Part shown: positions 55,862 to 64,000 of the stretch, in pieces
How the letters are laid out: the number at the start of each line of letters is the position of its first letter
How positions within the stretch are numbered: the stretch's first letter is position 1
Assembly (NCBI GenBank): GCA_034769895.1
Contig: CM068367.1
Span: 1,317,471,046-1,317,535,045 of the forward strand
Source: Magicicada septendecula
Taxonomy: Eukaryota; Arthropoda; Insecta; Hemiptera; Cicadidae
DNA length: 64,000 bases
Direction: 5' to 3'
Translations under genes and position numbers: made by a program
Notes under the pieces: model-generated
What the model was told of the DNA's origin: nothing
Seen by the model: only the letters and a program-made list of their open reading frames with translations
The model's database searches: none

Positions 55862-56055
55862 TGTCAAATATATCATATGTACAATTTAAATATGGTTAAA
55901 CAATGTATGTACAATACGCATGCGCGTATTATTATTGTTATAATGGATGTATGTATTCTATCAAGTTTAGTTCCATGAATAAAGTCTTTTCTAATCAACG
56001 TGTTGTCTAACTGTATTTGGCAATATAATTCCAATATTAAATAATATCTCTCACA
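55862..56055 (+). repeat. Copia 3' LTR
   Basis: Near-identical to 51401-51596, two bases shorter. Confidence 0.95.
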
Positions 56056-56104
56056 AAAACATGAACTATGACATAAAACAAAATTTCAGCAGCAAACAAA
56101 AAAA

Positions 56105-56753
56105 GTGGTATGGAGAACTATAGAGTGACTTCTGTGCTCTAAGATTTATATTTAAAATAATTTACTTGAATTCGGTTAGATAATTTCTAAAAAAAACATC
56201 CCCCACCTAGTGAATAGAGTTTTATGTTTGACAAATTGAAATAAAATATTTCCGTTGAAACTACTTCTTTGTTGCCGATAACATAATACACATGTAAAAA
56301 ATTATCAACTATCATTTTGATTTATAGAAAATTACCCCTCTACTTCATTTACAGATATTTCATCTAGCCTACCTTTCTACAGTGGGTTATTATGACCTTC
56401 TTTTCAGGATACTTTATTTATCAAAATTAAGTACCCTACTTTACTCTTGTTAAAATGTAAAACGTTGCAGGTAAACTACTCCTCTCTCTTAACCGATCTT
56501 CACCAAAATCAATAGGCCTTGAGTCTTCTACAACTCAGGCAGGTATGCACAATATTATTTGATTCTGTTTGAATTTGCGGCAGTTAACGTTTGCCATAGA
56601 AAAAATTCTACACACAGACACACAGATAATTTTCGAAAAATTACTTTTCTTCATGTTTTGAGGGTAGTACAATCAGAATAAGCCGTTATCCCGAACACGA
56701 TGTTTTTTGCCATTATCATACTTCCATTTCCTTATGGAACATGGAAGTAAAAA
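56105..56753 (+). mobile_element. HINE/Helitron-like minisatellite element, copy C (short)
   Basis: About 650 bp: 5' block tggtatggagaact, a single minisatellite unit (about 56455-56610), and the 3' hairpin (cttccatttccttatgg / gaacatggaag) ending gtaaaaa. Lacks the PLE-tail insertion seen in copies A and B, so it represents the older form. It lies 45 bp past the Copia element. Confidence 0.75.
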
Positions 56754-57436
56754 CTGTCCCATACATTAATTTGTTAACTTGCTGTCAAATAAATTACTGC
56801 ACTATAAATATTGTAAAAGATTCTATAAGTATTCAAAGACTATGGCTAGGAGTCTACAACTATCTTCTGATACCCACAGAACTAGGATAAAAATTTGAGT
56901 CATCAGTTGGGTAGTGATTACACAAAGCAACTTTGTATTCACACGATAACATTTTGTATTCACAAACCACTATACATAAATAATAATGTTTTCCTTATTC
57001 CTTACCAAGTCACGTCATTCTCTGTTTTAATTAAACTTTACTTAATTCAACGATAAACTTTAGACAATCTGAGGAAATTAAACTATTTGAAATTTTTTCT
57101 TAAAAATGTGAAAATAAGTAATCTCACTTACTTGTAATTTTTAAATGCTGAGACCACCCGCCTTCAATTGTTATCAGCGTCCAATGATTCTTCAACTTGT
57201 AATTTTTACACCAAAAATCTTAGAGGTTATAAAACGATTAATCCATTTCAATTTTATCTTCCTGTTACCACCGTTTGTCACTGGTGATGTTCAAAAAACT
57301 ACACCCAACTTAACTTTAGTAAACAATAAAATAAAATTTAAGAAATTGTATGTATCTCTCTGAAGCTAAAACTTGGGGACAAAATCGTAACGATTAAATG
57401 TTCATATCTAACTTTTCCTCATTTCAAAGTTCCAGG
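56754..57436. other. Non-coding
   Basis: No gene or repeat recognised. Confidence 0.6.
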
Positions 57437-58443
57437 CAGTGGTGGGCCGATATACCTATAACAGGTATTTTGGAACGGTATTTTTGTGGAACGGATGTAA
57501 CAGTGACTGAAAAGTTGAAATACCTGTTATTCACGGCGACGCTGTTCCGAGTCGAGACACGCCGCCCTCGCTGTTCCAAGTCGAGGCACGCTCCCTACGC
57601 TACTATACACACACACACACACACACACAAAGTACGCAAGTAACAAGTAAACCAAGGCCAAAAACTAGGCGTGCAAGGAACAGCCAGTACACGAGTATTT
57701 CAAATCCTAGGTATTTCAAATACTAGGGGTATCACCGATACACAAGGAACAAGTAAACGCGTATTACAAATACTAAGCGTATCAGAGGAACAGTAGTATT
57801 TTAGGAACAGGTAGTATCAAGCGTATTTCGAGTCGGAGCTAGTACGAAGCCACTTTTTCGTCCTGAATACTTCATTCTGCGCAAAGAGACGAAGCTGTTT
57901 GTAATAAAGGAAAACATTCATCCTGATGTTACATTTATTCTCGTGTGATATGCAGATATATAATACAGATTATATGCTAATAAATTATATATTATAACTA
58001 ATCACCAACTTGTAAATTTTAAAATAACGAATTATATTGTGTTACAACCTTTAGAGTGGCTGATGTTGATAGGCTATAATTATACTTTTTATTAATGTGA
58101 TTTTAACTGCACTACACATCTCATGTAAATAATGAGATTGTTGTAATGGACGTTTATGCACTTTATCAAGTCCTGTTCCTTAAATCTAATTCCTTAAGGG
58201 TAATCGGTTTAAATTATGTCCGATGAAAATTTATTATTGTTTTGAACATAAATTTGTATTTATTTATTTTTTAAGTAAATACTTTTTCCCTAGCTAGGTC
58301 TTCTTGCTTACCACTGGTGGTATGCCTCCCACAGATCGGGAACCCCTCCCCATACTATGGGAAGCCTGTTTAAGTATTGCTGTGACAGTTGTGGTTGTGT
58401 TAGGTTAGGTTCGCATACGTTTTGTTTTTAAAATTTTGGTGAC

Positions 58444-60571
58444 ATGGATCCTAGAAGAAAAACGAGTGATGTGTGGAGTTTTTTTGAATCAGTTAGTAAC
58501 TATATTGGATTGTGCAAGATTTGCAAAAGAAGTCTATCGTATAAAAGTTCAGTTAGTAATTTAAAAAAACTTTTACAAAGAAAGCATCCAACAGTTGCTC
58601 TTCCTACTATATCCACCAAAACTGCTGTGCAATCTTTGCCAAGAACAGAAACTTCTTCAGGTGATATATTGCAAATAGGACCAGATGTGCAAGAAAACTT
58701 AGTAGTTGAATCTTCCTCCTATTTTTTTAGTCCAGAGAGACCAACCACTTCAAGAGCTACTGACACCTTCCAAAATCAACCGTCTTCATTTCAGTTGCCT
58801 GTTCCAAAAAGTAAAAGACAAATGTCAATATCAACCTACATACCCAAAAAATTAGCAGTATCTGATAAAAACAAAATTGATGAGGCCATAATGAAACTTT
58901 TTATTTGGGATTTTCAACCATTTACAGTTGTTGAAGACAGAGGTTTCCAAAATTTGATTAATACTTGTGCCCCTAGTTATCAAATTCCTTCTAGAAAGTA
59001 TTTTGCTAACACACTGTTACCAGCTTATTATGAAACAAAGGTAAATGAAATGAAAGAATCTATTAAAAAAGATGCACCAAGTGTTTGCTTAACAACTGAC
59101 ACATGGTCTCCTTCAACAAATGAAACTTTTAATGCAATTACTGCACATTACATTAATCAGGATTTTGGAATGAAACATATACTATTAGACTGTTCAGTTA
59201 TCAAAATAAATAAAACATCTCAAAATTTATCAGATGAAATTTTGTGTATTATAAATGAATGGGACTTGTCTGGAAAAATTTCAATTGTTATTACTGATAA
59301 TACCATAAATATTACTATAGTACGGGACTTAGCATTGTAAGCTTCGAGGTTACGCAATAGTAACAGCTCTTCCCCACCCCTCGCCATCCAGCGATGTCGC
59401 ACTTTACACTTGGTTATGCGTAGGCAAAGGCGGGGAGGGCGGGGAGTGAAGCGACATGGCAATACCGCGGTCGCCTCGAAGCTTATATTGATACGTCTCA
59501 CATTATAGTGCTATACAAAGCATACTTAAGTGGAAGCATTTTGGATGTTATGCTCACACATTAAATTTAATTGTTCAAGACAGCCTGTTAATTGTAATTG
59601 ACATAATCAAAAAAGTAAAAACAATTGTAACATTTTTTAAGAGAAGTAATATTGCACATTTAAAAATCACAAAATATCAAGAACAGATAGGTGTTCAGCA
59701 ACCTAAAAAACTTCTGCAAGATGTTGTAACACGCTGGAATTCTGTTTACTATATGCTTAAACGATTTGTTGAACTGGAGATGCTGTAAAACACTCTCTGG
59801 CATTACTAACAACAGACATAGAAACATTAATAGCTGAAGAATGGGGAATTTGTAAAGAACTGTGTGCTATTCTGCAACCTTGTGAGGAGGTAACAAAAGA
59901 AATGAGTGGAGAGAAATATATCACTGCCAGCCAGATAATACCTATAACACAAGGATTAAAATTATCAATACAACAGGTAAGTGTGAAATTAACTAAACCA
60001 CTTGTCAGAGAAATTGCACTTAAACTCCTAGAAGGAATTTCTGTAAGGTTTGCTAATTTGGAAAAAAGCAAAACAATTTCACTTTGCATGATGCTTGATC
60101 CCAGGTACAAACACTACTTTTTGAAGACAATACTTCTCTAGAAAATACAAAAAAATATGCAGCTGAACTAGTATCTTCACAAATTACAAAAAGTTAAAGA
60201 ACCAATACAAGCATTGAAACCAAAGGAAATCTACAACCTAACATAACAGAGGAGGAAACAGTTTCAATTTGGAACCATTATAAAAACCAGATAAGCAAAG
60301 TTAAACAAATAGGGACACCTTTATCAATGGCTATACAAGAAGTAGATAAATATCTTCAAGACACACCAGTAGAGAGAAGCGAAAATCCCTTAATGTGGTG
60401 GAAAGGTCACCAATGTGTATACCCTAATCTTGCACATTTGATGTAACATGGTTGCAACATCCGTTCCCTGTGAAAGGGTATTTTCCAGGGCGGCAATAAT
60501 TTTATCTGAACGAACACGATTAACTTCAAGGAAAGTGCAACAGCTGATATTTTTAAATACAAAATTGAAAT
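58444..60571 (+). pseudogene. hAT (ZBED-type) transposase, interrupted by a MITE
   Basis: Open from ATG 58444 to the MITE at 59318. BED finger CKICKRSLSYKSSV...KKLLQRKH has Leu where the first zinc-ligand His should be. Further: VCLTTDTWSPSTNETFNAIT (first Asp), and ITDNTINI just before the MITE. After it: SAIQSILKWKHFGCYAHTLN, LLQDVVTRWNSVYYMLKRF, ELCAILQPCEEVTKEMSGEK, MMLDPRYKH, and the C-terminal ATSVPCERVFSRAAIILSER (catalytic Glu, near 60455), ending near 60571. Frameshifts near 59785, 60118 and 60445. Related to hAT 1 but clearly a different family. Confidence 0.88.
59318..59505. mobile_element. MITE of the long-spacer DDE family
   Basis: 188 bp flanked by TA (59316-59317, 59506-59507). 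Its left end tagtacgggacttagcattg and gaagcgacatggcaataccg near its right match the two ends of the transposon at 44825-46955. Removing it with one TA leaves aat-att-acT-Agt-gct, reading N-I-T-S-A with the hAT frame open. Confidence 0.92.
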
Positions 60572-60650
60572 AGTGTCTGAATAACTGAAATTCTAGTATT
60601 TTAAAAACCATTCAATAGTTTAATTTTACCTATAATGTGTTATTTGAGTG

Positions 60651-61029
60651 AAGCAAATTGTAATGTGAATAGGTGTGACAAAGATTAGTTCATGACTTGT
60701 ATATTCTGTGTACACTGGTGAATGGATCTGAAGATTATCCAGGTATGTAATATTTTTAATTTACTTTTGTTGTTGCTTATTATTTATAAGTTTGTATTTA
60801 TTTATTTATATTTATTTTATTACAGTTGTTTTTTTATTTTTATTTGTAAAATTTTGTTTATTCACTCTTGTGGCTTACTGTTATGTTTTTATTAATGTTT
60901 CTGATGTTTTTTTCACATTATTTGTTGTGGTATTACGTATACTCTAAATTATTTCATTGCCCTGAGTTTCGCAACTGATTTGTCTAACCAATGTTATTTT
61001 GTTTACTACTAGTAAAAACTTAAATTGGT
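60651..61029. other. Non-coding, T-rich
   Basis: Nothing recognised. Confidence 0.6.
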
Positions 61030-62207
61030 ATAGAATATTGAAACTTTCAACTTGTGAAACTTACTTGTCTTTTCTTCTCGTATGTGTTTCGGCGTGGTGT
61101 TCGCCTTCGTCAGCTTTGAGACAGACTGCCATTAACCTGTAACGGTTTTTATTTTGAAAGGTATAGTGGGGGCGGTGTGTGGAGGAAGGGGATTGGTGCG
61201 GGGATCCAAATTATTGTTAGTTTTTTGTATAATTGTGTCAAAAGTGTGTGTGATGTATACTGTAATTGGTCGTTAAGTATGTTGTTTGGTTGTGTTGTGT
61301 GGTGATTGTATATTTCATATTGTTCTGCTGTGTTAAGTTTTCGACCTTTGGGTAAGTAGTGTAATATTTCAAGATTAGTATCTATGTTGGTGTAGCTGTG
61401 GTTCTTTTGTGTGTATGTGTGTGGCAAACGCGGAATGTATATTGTTGTTGGATAAAGCTTTTAGGTGTTCAGAGTAACGAGATGAAAAAGATCTTCCCGT
61501 CTGGCCTATGTAGAAACTATTGCAGTTATTACAATTTAATTTGTAAACACCTGTTTTGTTGTATTTGTCTATGTCCGTATTTGTATCATTGATGTGTTTT
61601 TTGATTGTATTGTTTGTTCTGTATGCTATTTTGTACTTGCGTTTTCTGAATGTGTTGGCGAGTTTGTGTGTGTTGGAGTTATGGTATGTGAGTGTGATGT
61701 ATTTAGTTTGTAGTGTGTCGTTGGTATTTTGTGTTTTGTTGTTTTTGTTTATGATGTGTTTGTGTTTTGTATATTGTTTGTTTATCCAACAACAATATAC
61801 ATTCCGCGTTTGCCACACACATACACACAAAAAACCACAGCTACACCAACATAGATACTAATCTTGAAATATTACACTACTTACCCAAAGGTCGAAAACT
61901 TAACACAGCAGAACAATATGAAGTATACAAACACCACACAACATAACCAAACAACATACTTAACGACCAATTACAGTATAAATCACACACGCTTTTGACA
62001 CAATTATACAAAAAACTAACAATAATTTGGATCCCTGCGCCAATCCCTTTCCTCCATACACCACCCCCACTATACCTTTCAAAATAAAAACCGTTACAGG
62101 TTAATGGCAGTCTGTCTCAAAGCTGACGAAGGCGAACACCATGCCAAAACGCGTACGAGAAGAAAAGACAAGTAAGTTTCAGAAGTTGAAAGTTTCAATA
62201 TTCTATA
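61030..62207. mobile_element. Penelope-like foldback with ~428-bp arms
   Basis: Arms 61030-61457 and 61779-62207 are near-perfect inverted copies around a 321-bp loop. The minus strand of loop plus left arm encodes the end of a PLE protein followed by its 3' non-coding tail; the right arm duplicates the tail and last codons in inverse orientation. Both arms contain the CTGACGA-stem-GAAAC-like motif. Inverted partial copies are typical of PLE insertion. Confidence 0.85.
61149..61830 (-). pseudogene. PLE GIY-YIG endonuclease end
   Basis: Minus strand: LANTFRKRKYKIAYRTNNTI, then TGVYKLNCNNCNSFYIGQTG, RSFSSRYSEHLKAL and HSAFATHIHTK (61780-61400), continuing in the next frame with NIDTNLEILHYLPKGRKLNT and EQYEIYNH, LNDQLQY, ending near 61180. 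G-V-Y...Y-I-G, the R-F-x-x-R-Y-x-E-H helix and the E-x-Y-x-I-Y block are all there, so the nuclease domain is complete apart from one frame change near 61400. RT is absent. Closest in style to the fragment at 4.7-5.15 kb. Confidence 0.85.
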
Positions 62208-62341
62208 AAGTGTAGTGCTGTAAAAAAAGATGATGAACAATCAAAACAACTTAAATTGGTATTCCCAAAGGGAAATAGGCCTAATAAATTCTCTTGTAAT
62301 TATCTTGTTGGTACATCCTCTTCATTCACTTTTTTAAATAT

Positions 62342-62343
62342 TA

Positions 62344-62400
<57 letters not shown>
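62342..62400. repeat. (TA)n microsatellite
   Basis: About 58 bp of alternating TA with one interruption (tatacatata), between the two foldbacks. Confidence 0.95.
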
Positions 62401-62404
<4 letters not shown>

Positions 62405-62927
62405 CTTTCACTGTGAACACTTACTTTTTGGTTTTGTTTCCCAAACGTTTCAACGTGGTGTTCGTCTTCCTCAGTGGGATTTGAAATACTGAATGTCTGT
62501 ACATAGTAATGGTTATGGGTTGTAGGTGTGTGTGGTGGGGGTTACTGGTGGGAGGGAATTGGCGCTAGGATTCAAAGCGTGTGTTTGAATCAGTGTATCG
62601 AAAAGTATGTGTGATCTCTAATGTAATTGTTCATTTAATATGTTGTTTGGTTATCCACACTACAACCAAACAACATATTAAATGAACAATTACATTATAG
62701 ATCACACATACTTTTCGATACACTGATTCAAACATGCACTTTAAATCCTAGCGCCAATTCCCTCCCACCAGCAACCCCCACCACACACACCTACAACCCA
62801 TAACGGTTACTATGAACAGACATTCAGTATTTCAAATCCCACTTAGGAAGACGAACACCACATTGAAACGTTTGGGAAACAAAACCAAAAAGTAAGTGTT
62901 CACAGTGAAAGTTTAATATATATTGCG
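62401..62927. repeat. Second PLE-type foldback, ~252-bp arms
   Basis: Arms 62401-62652 and 62664-62927 are nearly perfect, with an 11-bp loop (atccacactac). Minus-strand left arm carries CTGAGGA (62474-62468), GACG/CGTT stem, GAAAC (62451-62447). The layout (ccctcccacca, aaccccca, ctgtatcg-type words) parallels the tail of the neighbouring PLE, so it is a related family's terminus. Confidence 0.85.
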
Positions 62928-63600
62928 ACAACACAAATTACTAAACTATTGGCGCATAGGATATGGTAGTATGTGTATCTTAAAGCAAAAGTCTATATTG
63001 GAGGGTTTAAGATTATTTATTGCACAAGACATATGTAATTGTTTATATGGTATATTTGATAAGTATAATAATGGTAGTGTTTGATATATAGTCTTTTAAA
63101 GTGTTAATCACTGTTCATACACATGATGTGATACGTTACATAAGTGATGATTCCCACGACGATGTTGCTGAAAAGAAGGGGGGGCTTTGCTGTGTCGTTG
63201 AGTCGTCCGGCGTGGCTTAATGATGACAGACGGTTCACCCTGGAAACGCTTTCAGCGGGGCTGGTGTCCTGTAGTTCCAACGATGACACTGACGCTTCGC
63301 ATACCACAACGGTTCTATGGATATTATTGGTTAAATTTCATATAGAGTTTATAACTTACAAGTATCTCAGGTAACAGTGAGTTTTATATATAACAATGGT
63401 ATATTAAGCTTATACCACTCCGGACTCTTCAAGTGTCCACGCGTACCACTGGGTCTACCGCGATCAGCAGACCTCCCTATGCGGAAATCTTCCACTAACG
63501 CGGAAACTTCTTGATGATAAAATTTACTACTACGAAATTATTAAATTTTACTGGCACTGCAGAAATCTCATACAGTGACACAGTTCAAGCTCACTTATTA
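62928..63600. other. Unassigned
   Basis: More GC-rich from 63150 to 63310 (cggcgtggcttaatgatg), with a short minus-strand frame (63307-63104) of no recognised family. May be part of an element that continues past the window. Confidence 0.4.
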
Positions 63601-63606
63601 CACACG

Positions 63607-63950
63607 TAATGCTTTAGTAATAATGCCGTCTGTAGAGAGGTAATATTTAACTGTTCTGAGTCTTCGCACGCGTTACTACCGCCGAATGGTCTTAACAAAT
63701 TCTTGCAAGCCGAAAATCTTGAACAAGACTTGCACGTCCCGATCGTGATAGCTACCGGAGAAGAACTAAATGTTGTATTTATGAATGCTATGTTTCAATA
63801 ACAATACTGTGTGTAGATGTAATACACAAACAGTTCTGAGTCTTCACCCGCGTTACTACCGCCGAATAGTCTTTACAGATTCTTGCAAGCGGAAAATCTT
63901 GAACAAGAATTGCACGTCCCGATCGCGATAGCTGGCTGAGAAGAACTGCC
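63607..63950. repeat. Tandem duplication, about 180-195-bp period
   Basis: cttgcaag followed by c/gaaaatcttgaacaaga and cacgtcccgatcg occur at about 63703-63748 and 63888-63927; cgttactaccgccgaat occurs at 63671 and 63853. Identity is high over about 115 bp and lower in the rest of the unit (aatgct...aataatgc/aatactgtgtgtag). Function unknown; possibly part of an LTR. Confidence 0.85.
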
Positions 63951-64000
63951 TGTGTAACAACAGGCTTAACAAAATTTCCGACTGCCTTCCAGCATTTAAT

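Larger units (their letters stand above)
51401..56055 (+). mobile_element. Ty1/copia retrotransposon, full length
   Basis: LTRs of 196 and 194 bp, 5-bp duplication aaaac (51396-51400, 56056-56060), polypurine tract ttgagggggaa before the 3' LTR, and ggttatgggccgac right after the 5' LTR, the initiator-Met half-tRNA-type primer site of copia elements. Gag-pol domains are all present in copia order (protease, integrase, RT, RNase H) but interrupted by a few stops and frameshifts. LTRs differ only by a substitution (taacgg/taatgg) and a small change near atcaac, so the insertion is recent. Confidence 0.96.
57437..60650 (+). mobile_element. hAT transposon 2, right end not found
   Basis: Left end CAGTGGTGGGCCGATATACC (57437) resembles hAT ends. 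The subterminal region to 57860 is dense in short repeats (gtatt...aaatacta, ggaac) and a (CA)n run at about 57603-57630. The transposase follows. No matching cccaccactg was seen before the PLE foldback at 61.0 kb, so the right end is lost or unrecognised. Confidence 0.7.

Noticed and set aside
61556-61861. Hydrophobic plus-strand frame
   Set aside because: Antisense of the PLE endonuclease frame.
1-64000. tRNA or rRNA genes
   Set aside because: None recognised; the tRNA-like strings are primer-binding sites of LTR elements.

Overview
The window is eukaryotic nuclear DNA, AT-rich and packed with transposable elements. The mix (Tigger/pogo, mariner, hAT, DDE_3-type Tc1/mariner relatives, Copia, Ty3/gypsy-like LTR elements, several Penelope-like lineages, RTE- and RNase H-bearing LINEs, a Helitron/HINE-like minisatellite element) points to an arthropod, most likely an insect with a large genome. 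The species cannot be named from the sequence.

Layout. 1-3391: 3' part of an LTR element with gag zinc knuckle and protease but no pol. 3.6-9.0 kb: HINE-like repeat, Penelope-like (PLE) endonuclease fragments, a gutted mariner holding a solo LTR, and a MULE-like remnant. 9.64-11.83 kb: complete but frameshifted Tigger. 13.55-24.6 kb: two exons of a probable host gene (ARL14EP/ARF7EP_C family, minus strand) separated by a 10.8-kb intron filled with an LTR element (15.06-21.67 kb) and a Tigger (22.08-24.30 kb). 25.6-29.2 kb: LINE tail, DDE_3 transposase fragment, mariner. 29.79-33.32 kb: a young, structurally complete LTR element lacking pol. 33.4-34.8 kb: 5'-truncated RTE-like LINE ending in a 240-bp GAA/GGA tract. 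36.1-36.5 kb: paired foldbacks. 37.25-47.84 kb: a nest in which a long-TIR element contains a hAT (itself split by a minisatellite element) and a nearly intact long-spacer DDE transposon. 48.1-50.3 kb: decayed pogo-like gene. 51.40-56.06 kb: full-length Copia with a perfect 5-bp TSD. 57.4-60.6 kb: a second hAT carrying a MITE of the long-spacer DDE family. 61.0-62.9 kb: two large PLE foldbacks. 63.6-63.95 kb: a tandem duplication near the window edge.

The only probable host coding sequence is the ARL14EP-like gene; its exons match in phase across the intron and its eight cysteines have the family spacing. Everything else recognisable is mobile DNA, mostly defective. The strongest leads are: three unrelated gag-protease LTR elements without pol; hammerhead-ribozyme-like cores (CTGANGA, stem II, GAAAC) at PLE-type termini, with covarying stems in two families; several insertions whose exact empty sites can be read from the restored host frame or TSDs; and a DDE transposase with an 81-residue D-to-E spacing and a single internal stop.
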